Shown here piece by piece: positions 9,018 to 18,020 of a DNA stretch of 64,000 bases. How positions within the stretch are numbered: position 1 is the first letter of the stretch; each line of letters begins with the position of its first letter. Source of the stretch: Streptomyces olivochromogenes (GTDB lineage Bacteria; Actinomycetota; Actinomycetes; Streptomycetales; Streptomycetaceae); NCBI RefSeq assembly GCF_001514115.1, contig NZ_KQ948477.1:50815-114814 (forward strand). The letters are read 5' to 3'. A program made the position numbers and the translations under genes. The notes under the pieces are model-generated. The model was not told the DNA's origin, made no database searches, and worked only from the letters and a program-made list of their open reading frames with translations.

Positions 9018-9671
9018 GTGGACGTCTTAACCCCCGCCCAGCTCCCCGACGCGGCCCGGTTCCTGGCCGCCGGGCAGATGGTCGCCGTGCCCACGCCCCG
9101 CTGGTACATGCTGTGTGCCCGCGCCGCCGACCCCGCCGCCACGAACGCGGTCTTCCGGGCCAAGCAGCGCCCCGGCACCAAGCCGCTGCTGTTCCTGCTC
9201 GACTCCTCGGCCACGGCAGAGACCCTGTTCGACCTGAGCGACGACGCCCGCCTGCTGGTCGGCGGCCTGTGGCCGGGGGATCTCGCGCTGCGTCTTCCGT
9301 GGGTGCCGGACGTGGAGCCCGTCGCGGCGGTCGGCTCCCCGGCGCTCGTCGGATGCCCCGGCGGGGTCCTGGGCCAGCTGGTTGCCCTGGCCGGAGAGCC
9401 GCTGGCCGCCGCCGTGTGCAGCATCTCCACCCCCGCCGCCGGGGACGAGGACCACCCGGCGCTCACCGCCGGCCAGGTCGTCGGCTTCGACCGGACCACG
9501 GGGGCCGGTATCGCCGCGGTCGTCGACGGCGGGATCTGCCCGCACGGCCGGCACATGACCATCGTCGACTGCCCCGCGGGCGCCGCAGCCCGCCTGCACC
9601 GGGAGGGCACCGTCCACGCCCGCGCCGTCGAAGCCGCTCTCGCCCCGGCAGGAGGACCGCATGTGGGCTGA
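9018..9671 (+). CDS. YrdC/Sua5-like protein
   Basis: GTG start with AGGGGAG upstream. The order of motifs (VAVPTPRWYMLCARA, FRAKQRPGTKPLLFLL, LWPGDLALRLP, VGCPGGVLGQ) matches the YrdC fold of Sua5, which makes threonylcarbamoyl-AMP for tRNA. Genuine Sua5 reads KxR and TxPS motifs; here the second is CPGG and the interface domain is absent. This may therefore be a pathway-specific carbamoylation enzyme or carbamoyltransferase partner instead of the housekeeping protein. It overlaps the next gene by 11 bases. Confidence 0.65.
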   Translation: MDVLTPAQLPDAARFLAAGQMVAVPTPRWYMLCARAADPAATNAVFRAKQRPGTKPLLFLLDSSATAETLFDLSDDARLLVGGLWPGDLALRLPWVPDVEPVAAVGSPALVGCPGGVLGQLVALAGEPLAAAVCSISTPAAGDEDHPALTAGQVVGFDRTTGAGIAAVVDGGICPHGRHMTIVDCPAGAAARLHREGTVHARAVEAALAPAGGPHVG

Positions 9672-11781
9672 CCTCGCCCGCCGGACGAACCGCCTGGTAC
9701 CCGACGCGTCGGTGGCCGCCGTCGCCGACGCGCTCGACTACCTCTGTCTCGCCCAGCTCTACCTGCGCGACAACCCGCTCCTAGCCCGGCCCCTGACCCC
9801 GGCCGACGTCAAGACGCGACCGGCCGGCCACTGGGGAGTGTGCCCGCCCGTCAACCGGATGCTCGCCACCCTGGGCCCGCTCCAGGCGGCCGTCCCCAAC
9901 GGCTACGAGCTGCACGTCCTGCACGGCGCCGGCCACGCCGGGCCCTCCGCCCTCGCCCACGCCTACCTCACCGGCCGACTCGGCCACGCCCACCCCGACC
10001 TGCGCCAGAACGCGGCCGGACTGCGCGAACTCGTCGCGGGCTTCCCCCGGGCCGACATCGGCGGAGAGATCACCCCGATGATCCCCGGCCACCTGCACAC
10101 CGGAGGCCAGCTCGGCCCCGCCCTCGCGATCGGGCAGGGCACCGTCCTCGACGCACCCCACCGGCTGTCCGTGGTCCTGATCGGCGACGGAGAGTGCGAG
10201 ACCGGGACGACCGCCGCCTCCTGGCTCGCCACCCGCGCCCTGCACGGTACGGGCGACCACGGCACCGTCCTTCCCGTCGTCCTGCTCAACGGGATGCGCA
10301 TGGGCGGGCCGAGCGTGCTGTCCACCCTGAGCCGCGCCGAACTCACCTCCTACTTCACCGGCCTTGGCCACCAGCCCGTCTACAGCGACGGCCGCGACAT
10401 CGGCCAACTCCGCCAGGCCGTGGCCGAAGCGCTCGGCGCCGCCCAGCCCCTGGGCATTCCGGGACCGTCAAGCGTCCTGGTGCTCACCCTGGACAAGGGT
10501 CACGGCGCACCCGCCCACCTCGCCGGCACCCCAGCGGTCCACAAGACGCCGCTGCGCGATCCGGCCGGTGTGCCCGCCGAGTTCGACGCGCTCGCCGACT
10601 GGCTGGCCTCCTACCAGCCGACGCAGCTCCTCACCTCCAGCGGCCGGCCCCGGCCGCACCTGCTGCCCGCGCTCCCTTTGCCCCGACCCGAGCCCGACGG
10701 TCTCCCGGCGCCGCGCGGCTGTGTCGCCGCCTCCGCCCAGGTCGCCGGCCACGCCGGCGGCCGCCCGTTCGCGCAGGTGATCCCCGAGGTCCTGCGGGCC
10801 CGCGCAGAGCAGGGCCCGTTCCGCGTGTTCAGCCCCGACGAGCTGGCCTCCAACCGCCTCGACCTCGCCGACTCGCACGGGCGTCTGGTGCCGTGGGCGG
10901 TGGAAGTGCTCAACGAGGAGCTGTGCCACGCCTGGGCCCAGGGCTACACGGAGACCGGCCGACACGCGCTCGTCGCCACCTACGAGGCGTTCGCGCCGAT
11001 CACCCTCAGCCTCATCCAGCAGCAGATCAAGCACCGTGCCGTGCGCCGGCACGCCGGGCTCGCCCCGCTGCCCAGCCTGGTCTACCTCCTGACCAGCCTG
11101 GGCTGGCACAACACCCTCACCCACCAAAACCCCAGCGTCACTTCGGCACTTCTGGCCGGCGGCGATCCCACGCTCCACGTCCTCACCCCCGCCGACCCCG
11201 CGCGCACCGCCGCCGCGCTCACCTTCGCCCTGCGCAAGCTCGACCGGTGCACGCTCGTCGTCGCCGGCAAGCACACGAACGTCCACCACCCGCTGGAGAC
11301 CCTCGACGAGGAGCTGCGGCACGGCATCGCGATCTGGCCCCACCTGACCCACCCCGGCCCCGGCGAGCCCGACCTGATCCTCGCCTCCGCCGGCGACCTG
11401 CCCGCCGAGGCCCTGACCACCCTGGCCCGACGGCTCCGCGCCGAACGCCCCGACCTGCGCCTGCGGTACGTCCACATCCACGACCTCACGGCCCTCGCCG
11501 AGGACGGCGCCCGCCCCCTCGCCCTCGCCCCAGACGCGTTCGCCCGCCACTTCGGCACCCGAGCGCCGCTCGTTCTCGCCACCAGCGGGCACCCGGCCGA
11601 CATCCACGCCCTCCTCGGCCGCCGCCACCCCGGGCTCCGGCTTGCCGTCCTCGGCTACCGCGACCCCGGCCGCCCCGTCCCCCAGGCCCACCTTCGCCAG
11701 CTCTGCGGCCTCGACGACGCCGACCTGTGGCAGCTCGCCACCACCCTCACCGACGCCCCGAAGGAGATATCGGTCCCATGA
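9661..11781 (+). CDS. Phosphoketolase/transketolase-like ThDP enzyme (short XFP family)
   Basis: 706 residues, against about 790 for true xylulose-5-phosphate/fructose-6-phosphate phosphoketolases. The family pattern is clear: GHWGVCPPVNR, LHGAGHAGPS, TGGQLGPALA and the ThDP/Mg motif GDGECETG. Shorter XFP-like actinobacterial proteins of this kind have been annotated as xylulose-5-phosphate epimerases, so cleavage to acetyl phosphate should not be assumed. It probably feeds a sugar-phosphate-derived carbon unit into the cluster. It is followed after a four-base overlap by the second PhyH gene. Confidence 0.75.
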   Translation: MWADLARRTNRLVPDASVAAVADALDYLCLAQLYLRDNPLLARPLTPADVKTRPAGHWGVCPPVNRMLATLGPLQAAVPNGYELHVLHGAGHAGPSALAHAYLTGRLGHAHPDLRQNAAGLRELVAGFPRADIGGEITPMIPGHLHTGGQLGPALAIGQGTVLDAPHRLSVVLIGDGECETGTTAASWLATRALHGTGDHGTVLPVVLLNGMRMGGPSVLSTLSRAELTSYFTGLGHQPVYSDGRDIGQLRQAVAEALGAAQPLGIPGPSSVLVLTLDKGHGAPAHLAGTPAVHKTPLRDPAGVPAEFDALADWLASYQPTQLLTSSGRPRPHLLPALPLPRPEPDGLPAPRGCVAASAQVAGHAGGRPFAQVIPEVLRARAEQGPFRVFSPDELASNRLDLADSHGRLVPWAVEVLNEELCHAWAQGYTETGRHALVATYEAFAPITLSLIQQQIKHRAVRRHAGLAPLPSLVYLLTSLGWHNTLTHQNPSVTSALLAGGDPTLHVLTPADPARTAAALTFALRKLDRCTLVVAGKHTNVHHPLETLDEELRHGIAIWPHLTHPGPGEPDLILASAGDLPAEALTTLARRLRAERPDLRLRYVHIHDLTALAEDGARPLALAPDAFARHFGTRAPLVLATSGHPADIHALLGRRHPGLRLAVLGYRDPGRPVPQAHLRQLCGLDDADLWQLATTLTDAPKEISVP

Positions 11782-12638
11782 GCACCCCGTTCCCGCTCGT
11801 CGCCCCTGATGCCGGCACCCTCGACGCCTTCGAACGCGACGGGTACGCGGTCATCCGCGACGCGATCACCCCGGAACTGCGCGACCAGCTCCTGACCGCC
11901 GCCGAGAAGCTGCTGGTCAGCGACATCACCCAGGGCCGCGACCGAGGAGGCGACGGCAAGGACGGCTTCCGCGGATGCCTCAACCTCGACCGCGCCTTCC
12001 TCCCGCTCCTCGCCAACGCGACCGTCCTGCCCACCGTCGTCCAACTCCTGAGCCCGAACATCCACCTGCTGTCCGCCCACCTCATCGCCCTGCCCAGCGG
12101 CCCGCCCCACACCATCCGTATCCCCGGGCGCCACGGCTGGCACCGCGACATGTACGGCGTCACCGCCGACCTCGGCTTCCCCCACACCCCCCGCATGGCC
12201 ATCAAGGCTGCCCACTACCTCACCCCCGTCACCCCCGACTGCGGGCTGACCATGTTCCTCCCCGGCAGCCACCGCCTCACCGAAGAACCAGTCGTCCCCG
12301 CCGGCGCCATCGACCCACCCGGCGCCATCACCCCCAACATCACCGGAACCGACGCAGTCCTCTTCGAGAACCGCACCTGGCACACCGGAGGCATCAACCT
12401 CTCCGGCCGCCTCCGCATCGCCCTGATGCTCCAGTACGGATACCGCTGGCTCCACCCCGTCGACGACCCTGCCACCAACCTCCAGAAAGACTCCGCTCTC
12501 ACCCCCATCGAGCAGCAGCTCCTCGGCCTGCCCGACCGCCACCCGGACGGATCCCTCGCCAAGGGCAGCGGAGCCGCCCCCATCCGCTCGTGGTGGGAGA
12601 CCGGCCCGTGGACCCCCGTGTCGGCCAAGAAGCGCTAG
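11778..12638 (+). CDS. Phytanoyl-CoA dioxygenase (PhyH)-family oxygenase
   Basis: The ATG overlaps the end of the phosphoketolase-like gene, and AAGGAG lies upstream. Iron ligands are in HGWHRDMYG (HxD) and TWHTGG. 286 residues. DAFERDGYAVIRDAI at the N-terminus is typical of PhyH proteins. It is likely a second hydroxylation or oxidative step in the pathway. Confidence 0.85.
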   Translation: MSTPFPLVAPDAGTLDAFERDGYAVIRDAITPELRDQLLTAAEKLLVSDITQGRDRGGDGKDGFRGCLNLDRAFLPLLANATVLPTVVQLLSPNIHLLSAHLIALPSGPPHTIRIPGRHGWHRDMYGVTADLGFPHTPRMAIKAAHYLTPVTPDCGLTMFLPGSHRLTEEPVVPAGAIDPPGAITPNITGTDAVLFENRTWHTGGINLSGRLRIALMLQYGYRWLHPVDDPATNLQKDSALTPIEQQLLGLPDRHPDGSLAKGSGAAPIRSWWETGPWTPVSAKKR

Positions 12639-12643
12639 CCGAG

Positions 12644-12847
12644 ATGATCGCCGTCGCCGAAGAAGCCGGAGAATCCGCCCTCGGCGGGCTCACGCTCCAC
12701 CGGATCGCCGCCGACGGCACCACAGCCCCGTGGCCACCGAACACCGGCCTCGACGCCACACATCCTCTCGGCGTCCGCCTCACCCACCGACTCCTTCACG
12801 GCCCCGCCGTTCGAACCCCCGCTAGAACCACGGGTACGCCACAATGA
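12644..12847 (+). CDS. Small hypothetical protein, 67 aa
   Basis: An ATG just after the PhyH stop opens a short frame (AEEAGESALGGLTLHRI). An in-frame GTG at 12,608 would give 79 residues overlapping the PhyH gene. No family recognised. It sits between two coding genes in the same direction, but its codon pattern is only moderately convincing. Confidence 0.4.
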   Translation: MIAVAEEAGESALGGLTLHRIAADGTTAPWPPNTGLDATHPLGVRLTHRLLHGPAVRTPARTTGTPQ

Positions 12848-12884
12848 CCCCACCGGTACGAGCACCACGAGGGAGCACAACATC

Positions 12885-13400
12885 GTGAGCGAGCCGACCG
12901 CCGTCCTGCTCATCGGGATCACCGGCTCCGGCAAAACCCACCTCGCCCAGGCCCTCGCGGACCACGGCCTCGTCCGACTCAGCGTGGACGAGGAGATCCA
13001 CCGTCTCCACGGGCGGTACGGCGTCGATTACCCCGAACACGGGTACTTCGAGCGCGAGGCCCCCGCGGTCGAAACCGTACGCGCGCAGCTCACGGAGCAC
13101 CTGCTCGTCGGCCACTCCGTCGTCCTCGACCACGGCCTGTGGCGTCGCTCCGATCGCGACGAGTGGAAGAAGACAGTCCGCGCCGCGGGCGGACGCCCGC
13201 TGATCGTCTACCTGCCTGCGTCCAAGGAGGAACTTCTGCGGCGCCTCGCCGCACGCAACCAGCGCCAGGATGCCAACGCGCTCGCCGTCACCCCCGAAGC
13301 CCTGGACGACTTCTTCGCCCGCTTCGAGCCCCCGGCCGACGACGAGGACGCCACGGAGTACCACGGCGACGTCGACGCGGTCTACTCGATGACGCAGTGA
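12885..13400 (+). CDS. Small P-loop ATPase/kinase
   Basis: GTG start with GAGGGAG upstream. Walker A is GITGSGKTH at residues 10-18; the rest (VRLSVDEEI, VVLDHGLW, LIVYLPASKEELLRRLAAR) matches the AAA_33/zeta-toxin-like kinase group that phosphorylates small substrates. 171 residues. It is the last gene of the plus-strand cluster and convergent with the amidase. Together with the kinase half of the 931-2199 protein it gives two candidate phosphorylation steps. Confidence 0.8.
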   Translation: MSEPTAVLLIGITGSGKTHLAQALADHGLVRLSVDEEIHRLHGRYGVDYPEHGYFEREAPAVETVRAQLTEHLLVGHSVVLDHGLWRRSDRDEWKKTVRAAGGRPLIVYLPASKEELLRRLAARNQRQDANALAVTPEALDDFFARFEPPADDEDATEYHGDVDAVYSMTQ

Positions 13401-13509
13401 GACCCGCACGCGACGCCGGCCGACTGGGAGACAGGAAGCCCCCTGCTCGGCTTGGCGCGGGGGAACTGGTCCGATTCTCGGTGCCGCTGCTCTACTGGAC
13501 CCCCGGCCC

Positions 13510-14940
13510 TCAACTCGACGCACCTGAGGCAACAGCCCGAAGCAGCGGCGTCAGCTCCTCCGCCACGGCGAGGAGGACACGGTCTGCGTACGCCGGTCCG
13601 ATGATCTGGACGCCGATCGGCAGCCCCTCCTCGGTCGTGGTCACCGGTATGACCAGGCTGGGCAGGCCAACGTGGCTGGTGAGGTTGGCCCACCCGGTCT
13701 GGTCGAAGAAGCTGCGCTCCGTGCCGTCGACCACGAGCGAACGGCTACCGGCGGGGATCGCGGGGGTGGGGGCGGCTGGCGTGAGGAGGACGTCGTGCTC
13801 CGTGAAGAACTGCTGCCAGGTCTGTCGGAGCCTGGCTCGGTCTTCGTCCGCACGGAGCCAGGTGCGATGGGTCTGGGTCCGGTGGCGGAGGAATGCCGCG
13901 CGGGGGCTGGCGTCGTCGTCCCCTAGTGCTCGTGCGGCGGCGAGTTCCTCGGCTGCGGCTTCGTCGCCGGTGGTGGCTGTCGCGGTGGCGTGCAGAAGCT
14001 GCTCGAACAGGCGCGTGGAGTCACCGAAGTGCACGGGGCCTGTGGAGCGGCGGACCAGGGCCCCGGTCCTTGACAGCGTCTGCTCGACGGCAGCCAGAGC
14101 CCGTGCGGTCGCATGGTCGACGGGGCAGCTCGGGTCCTCAGCCCAGATCGCGACGCGCAGCTGGTCGACGTTCTTGCTCGGTGTCGGCAGTTCCACGCGC
14201 CAGGGTGTGTTTTCGCTCGGTGACGGTGCGGTCAGCGCGGCGAGCAGCAGGTCGAGGTCTCGGGGGTGGCGAGCCAGGGGGCCGGGCGTGACCATGTCGC
14301 TGCTGGTGAGCCAGCCGGGCAGCCTGGGGATATGGCCGCGGGCCGGGACGAGCCCGTGCGTGGGCCGAAGGCCGTACACCCCGCAATTGTGGGCCGGCAG
14401 GCGGAGTGAGCCGGCGAGGTCGCTGCCGAGGTCGGCGGGTGTGAGGTGGGCGGCGACCGCTGCGGCGGGTCCGCCGGAGGAGCCGCCGACTGTGCGGGCT
14501 GGGTCGTGCGGGTTGAGTGTGGGGCCGAAGAGGGCGTTGTCGGTGTGGAGGTCCTGGCAGTAGGCGGGGGTGTTGGTCTTGCCCATGATTACCGCGCCTT
14601 GGTGGCGGAGCCGTGCGACCGCGTCGGCGTCCCGCTTGGGGATGTGGTCCTTCAGGTCGTCGGCTCCGCTGGTGGTGCGCAGGCCGGCCGTTTCGAAGCT
14701 GTCCTTGATGGTGAGCGGGAGGCCGTCGAGGATTCCGGTGTTCTCGCCGCGGGCTCGGCGTTCGTCAGCCGTGCGGGCGGCTTGCCGGGCCGCGTCGTCG
14801 TCGCGGGTGATGACGGCGTTGACGGTGCTGCCGTCGATCCGGTCGAGGTGGAGATCGAGCAGTTCGCGACTGGAGATCTCGCGGCGGTCCAGGGCGCGGA
14901 GCTGGACGTGCGCGGGCTGGCGGGTCAGGTCGGTCGTCAT
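13510..14940 (-). CDS. Amidase signature-family amidohydrolase
   Basis: 476 residues, normal for the family. The catalytic Ser-cisSer-Lys elements are visible: LTIKDSFETAG carries the Lys, and TVGGSSGGPAAAVA carries the glycine/serine-rich signature. It hydrolyses an amide; the substrate is unknown. It is the last gene of a minus-strand operon starting at 17,137, overlapping the MAB_1171c-like gene by four bases. Placement next to a XRE-ImmA-MAB_1171c trio suggests regulated expression. Confidence 0.85.
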   Translation of the reverse strand: MTTDLTRQPAHVQLRALDRREISSRELLDLHLDRIDGSTVNAVITRDDDAARQAARTADERRARGENTGILDGLPLTIKDSFETAGLRTTSGADDLKDHIPKRDADAVARLRHQGAVIMGKTNTPAYCQDLHTDNALFGPTLNPHDPARTVGGSSGGPAAAVAAHLTPADLGSDLAGSLRLPAHNCGVYGLRPTHGLVPARGHIPRLPGWLTSSDMVTPGPLARHPRDLDLLLAALTAPSPSENTPWRVELPTPSKNVDQLRVAIWAEDPSCPVDHATARALAAVEQTLSRTGALVRRSTGPVHFGDSTRLFEQLLHATATATTGDEAAAEELAAARALGDDDASPRAAFLRHRTQTHRTWLRADEDRARLRQTWQQFFTEHDVLLTPAAPTPAIPAGSRSLVVDGTERSFFDQTGWANLTSHVGLPSLVIPVTTTEEGLPIGVQIIGPAYADRVLLAVAEELTPLLRAVASGASS

Positions 14941-16145
14941 GCGCAGGCTCGCTCGGTGTGGGGGGCGCGGGCGGGTTCATGGGGAAGGTGTCGGGCGACG
15001 GCGAGGAGGGCGGCGATCTCATCCAGGGGCCCACTGGTCTGGCGGTCGGCGTCGGCGAAGTCGGTGAGCTGGTCGGGGTCGGGACGTTCGCCTGCGGCGC
15101 GGGCGGCGATGCCGGCGAGGATCTGGTCGGCGGTGACAGCGGCGTTCAGCTCTTCGCCGTGGAGCCCTTCCGCCCGGTGGTGGGCTTCGCTGCTCTCGCG
15201 GACCCTTGTGTCGAGGTACGGGCGGATTACGAAGCGGCCGTCACGGATCTCAACTACGCGCCGGTAGAGCTTGATCCCGATGCTGCGGAAGCGACGTCGC
15301 TGGGCGGGGTCGGCCCGGTCGATCGGCAAGGCGATCTCGGGCACCTCGCTGTAGAAGGCCAGCCACAGGGGGCACAGGCCACGGTAGCTGCGGTGCTGCT
15401 TGATCCGGTGCTGGACGTTCCCGGCCTGGTCACTGACCGTGGGCACCAGCCAGCCGATGAGGGTGAGCATGGCGCCGACGTCGCCGCAGGTCCAGGCGAA
15501 GCTCTCCCACTGGGCGAGGGACCTGTCGAAGGCGCCCGCGATGACGTCGCCGATCCGGACGGCGCTGTATCCGAGGGTGATGGTGGCGCCCAGGGCGACG
15601 ACCCGCAGGCCGATGCGGACGGAGGCGCGGCTGCTGCGTCGGGCGAGTCGCCAGCAGGCTCGGACGAGGAACAGCTCTCCGAGGGTGTAGGCGGTGACGT
15701 ACAGGGTGAGGTACGCCGCGTACAGGTTGTCGTGGGCGTAGTACAGCGTGAAGTCGATCGGTCTGGGGGCGCTGGGTGTCAGCAAGGCGAACAGCACCAG
15801 CAGCCCCGCGATCACCCCGAGGCCGACGCTGAGCCACGCTCGTGCTCTCCTGCGGGCGACCTCGGGAGGCGAGCCCCAGTAAGTGAGAACCACCTGCTGG
15901 CAGGCGATCAGCGCGACCACACATCCCATGGCCAGCGGCACGGAGACGTTCACCGTGCCCAGGACACGGTCGAGGTACTGCCACATCGGGGTGATGGAGA
16001 ACAGGAACGACAAGCCCGACAGCAGAAAGACGGCGGCCAGGGCCGTGGAGGCGGGGTCGCGGCGCCGGGCGGGGACATCCCGCAGGAGGCACAGGAATCC
16101 CAGCGCGGCGACGACAAGGCTGATCGGGTGGAGCAGGTCCTTCAC
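14937..16145 (-). CDS. MAB_1171c-like multi-pass membrane protein (DUF6545-type)
   Basis: I chose the GTG at 16,145, which overlaps the upstream stop as GTGA. Roughly seven hydrophobic segments fill the first 230 residues, followed by a soluble C-terminal domain (HRSYRGLCPLWLAFYSEVPEIAL, then RVVEIRDGRFVIRPYLD) characteristic of the family NCBI calls MAB_1171c putative transporter. In actinobacteria this protein is regularly encoded beside an XRE regulator and an ImmA/IrrE peptidase, as here. Its role is not established; a membrane sensor for the peptidase-repressor pair is a reasonable guess. Confidence 0.8.
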   Translation of the reverse strand: MKDLLHPISLVVAALGFLCLLRDVPARRRDPASTALAAVFLLSGLSFLFSITPMWQYLDRVLGTVNVSVPLAMGCVVALIACQQVVLTYWGSPPEVARRRARAWLSVGLGVIAGLLVLFALLTPSAPRPIDFTLYYAHDNLYAAYLTLYVTAYTLGELFLVRACWRLARRSSRASVRIGLRVVALGATITLGYSAVRIGDVIAGAFDRSLAQWESFAWTCGDVGAMLTLIGWLVPTVSDQAGNVQHRIKQHRSYRGLCPLWLAFYSEVPEIALPIDRADPAQRRRFRSIGIKLYRRVVEIRDGRFVIRPYLDTRVRESSEAHHRAEGLHGEELNAAVTADQILAGIAARAAGERPDPDQLTDFADADRQTSGPLDEIAALLAVARHLPHEPARAPHTERACA

Positions 16146-16654
16146 CGTCGCGCCTCCCGTCGGCGCAGCAGGGTGTGCGTGACCCGGTCCTGGACGTCGT
16201 CGCCGGAGGACTCGTCGCTGCGCAGCCAACGGTCGATGATCCGGCTCTGGACGAGCGAAGCGAGGAGTTCGGTGTCGCGTTCCTCGGCCTCGTCGTACTT
16301 GGTCCGCCCCAGCATCATCTTCACGACCGCTGGGTCCATGGTGGTGATGAGAGCCGGCGCCAGGGCGGACAGCGGGCGGGACTCATGGTGCCCGAGCAGC
16401 AGGTGGCTGAACTCGTGAGCGATGATGTGATCTTGATGCAGAGGGCTGGTCCGCGGGTCGTAGAACACATAGACGGCACTCTCGGTGACGGCACATGCCC
16501 CGCAGACCGACGGCGCCTGCTCCTGCGGCACCAGAATTACCTCGCGGCCGGTGCGACGGGAGATCTCGTCCCGTAGGTCGCGGACGCTTGTGACGTGGGG
16601 GAGGTCCAACTCGGCCAGGAGATCCCCCTGGCGTCGCCTACGTACAGACCACAT
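16142..16654 (-). CDS. ImmA/IrrE-family metallopeptidase
   Basis: The zinc motif HEFSHLLLGH lies near residue 80. 170 residues. Members cleave XRE-type repressors (ImmA/ImmR, IrrE/DdrO). It stands between the XRE gene and the membrane protein gene in one minus-strand operon. The simplest reading is a signal-activated protease that relieves repression by the upstream XRE protein. Confidence 0.9.
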   Translation of the reverse strand: MWSVRRRRQGDLLAELDLPHVTSVRDLRDEISRRTGREVILVPQEQAPSVCGACAVTESAVYVFYDPRTSPLHQDHIIAHEFSHLLLGHHESRPLSALAPALITTMDPAVVKMMLGRTKYDEAEERDTELLASLVQSRIIDRWLRSDESSGDDVQDRVTHTLLRRREARR

Positions 16655-16696
16655 TCTCGTTCCTTGCTCATTTCCTGAACTGCAGCCGGAAGTCGA

Positions 16697-17137
16697 CTAG
16701 TTGGAGGGCGGAAGCCCCTCCATCTTTCGCACGCCGTCCACGAGACCGAGAACCGCGTCCTTCCCGTCCGCCGAGACATCGGAGAGACGAAGGAGAACGT
16801 TTTTGATCTTCGAATCGCGGAGCAATTCCAGCAACTTCAGCTCCTGCGCAGTCTTTTCGGCGACTTCATCGTCGAACCAGTAGGCGGCAGGAACACCGAA
16901 AAACGTTGCGAGCGCTTCGAGATGACGCATCGTCGGATTATCGCGGCGTCCGGTGCGCAGCATCCACAGATAGGTGGACGTCACCGTTTCAAGCCCTCGC
17001 GCGGCCATCAGCTCGGCCACCTCGGCATTGCTGTACGGGCCGCGATCAGGCGGGTGCACCACGTCAAACAGGCGGTTGAGCCGCTCGCTGAGCTTCCGCG
17101 CGCGCGGACTCATCGGCTCCTTTGTCAACTCTTTCAT
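16697..17137 (-). CDS. XRE-family helix-turn-helix regulator
   Basis: The N-terminal half is a helix-turn-helix domain (SNAEVAELMAARG, TSTYLWMLRTGRRDNPTMRHLEALATFFGV). The C-terminal 60 residues are a leucine-rich helical tail. A start at 17,113 (after AAAGGAG) is also possible. First gene of the operon with the ImmA/IrrE peptidase. It probably represses its own promoter in the gap to the right. Confidence 0.85.
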   Translation of the reverse strand: MKELTKEPMSPRARKLSERLNRLFDVVHPPDRGPYSNAEVAELMAARGLETVTSTYLWMLRTGRRDNPTMRHLEALATFFGVPAAYWFDDEVAEKTAQELKLLELLRDSKIKNVLLRLSDVSADGKDAVLGLVDGVRKMEGLPPSN

Positions 17138-18020
17138 GATCCTTTCCGGGACGCGGGTTCATTCGGGTTGAGTCACTGTACTCCACCATTAACACCAGTT
17201 GACGCACCGATCCTGAATATGGATAGTTCTTCCTCACCAGCACGTTTCCGCGTCTACGCGCGCCTCCCCGGTCGGCCCGTTCGCATTTACCGGCAGAGGC
17301 GCACTGGCCGACGTGACGCGTGCCATATTCACCCGGCGACATACGTTGCGCCTGGGACTGCAGGGCGTTTTTGATCTTCGAGCGGAAGGTGCAGGGGTGG
17401 CGGTGGGAACACTCAATCCACTTCGCAATGGCAGTGCAGCCAATTCCGCGCACCCATTCCATTTCGGACATTCTGGCGCACTTCGCAAGTTCCGGGCAAC
17501 CATGACCATGGACCACCCGGCGGCTTCGCCGCAGACCGCGCCGCCAACCGCGAGCGATTACGAGAGCTTTTCGCGCCATCACGCTCTGCGACTAGTACAG
17601 AGATTAAGAACCAACTCTGGATCTTGACACGGGTCCGTGCGTATGTTCGTCGTCCCCGGGCAGCCCGCCCGGCGCCACGAACGTGAGGAGCACGGCAGGT
17701 ACCGACCAGACCGTGTAGGTCCGCATACAGCGGCGGCGCCCGAGAGCGGTAACTCCCGGACGCCGAACGCTCAGCGGCATAACCCGCCCCGGCAAGGGCG
17801 GAGATTGCCCACCATCACCACGCTGATCCCTTCCACGGGGCGCTTCAGCGTGGCAACACTGCAAAGGGGATTCTTGCATGCCTCCTGCCCTGCGCAAAAG
17901 GCCAAACTGCCTGGCCTGCGCGGCAGCCGCCTCCGTCTCGGTGCCTTCCCAACCCGGGCCGGACCACACCACCACGGCCTCGGCAAACCGTCGGCCCCGC
18001 CTCGTGAGCGGGAGCGGCCG
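17138..18020. other. Non-coding stretch between the cluster and the plasmid-like region
   Basis: I see no convincing gene in these 883 bases; the open frames have poor composition. Bases 17,140-17,240 are A/T-richer than the rest and should hold the promoter of the minus-strand XRE operon. Confidence 0.5.
17199..17227 (+). promoter_or_regulatory. Candidate rightward promoter
   Basis: TTGACG and GATAGT are separated by 17 bases, close to the principal-sigma consensus of Streptomyces. It faces toward the plasmid-like genes, although the first gene starts some 800 bases away. Confidence 0.3.

Noticed and set aside
9840..11777. Second long plus-strand frame over the phosphoketolase-like gene
   Set aside because: Pro/Arg-rich out-of-frame reading; only its last part, from 11,778, is the PhyH gene.
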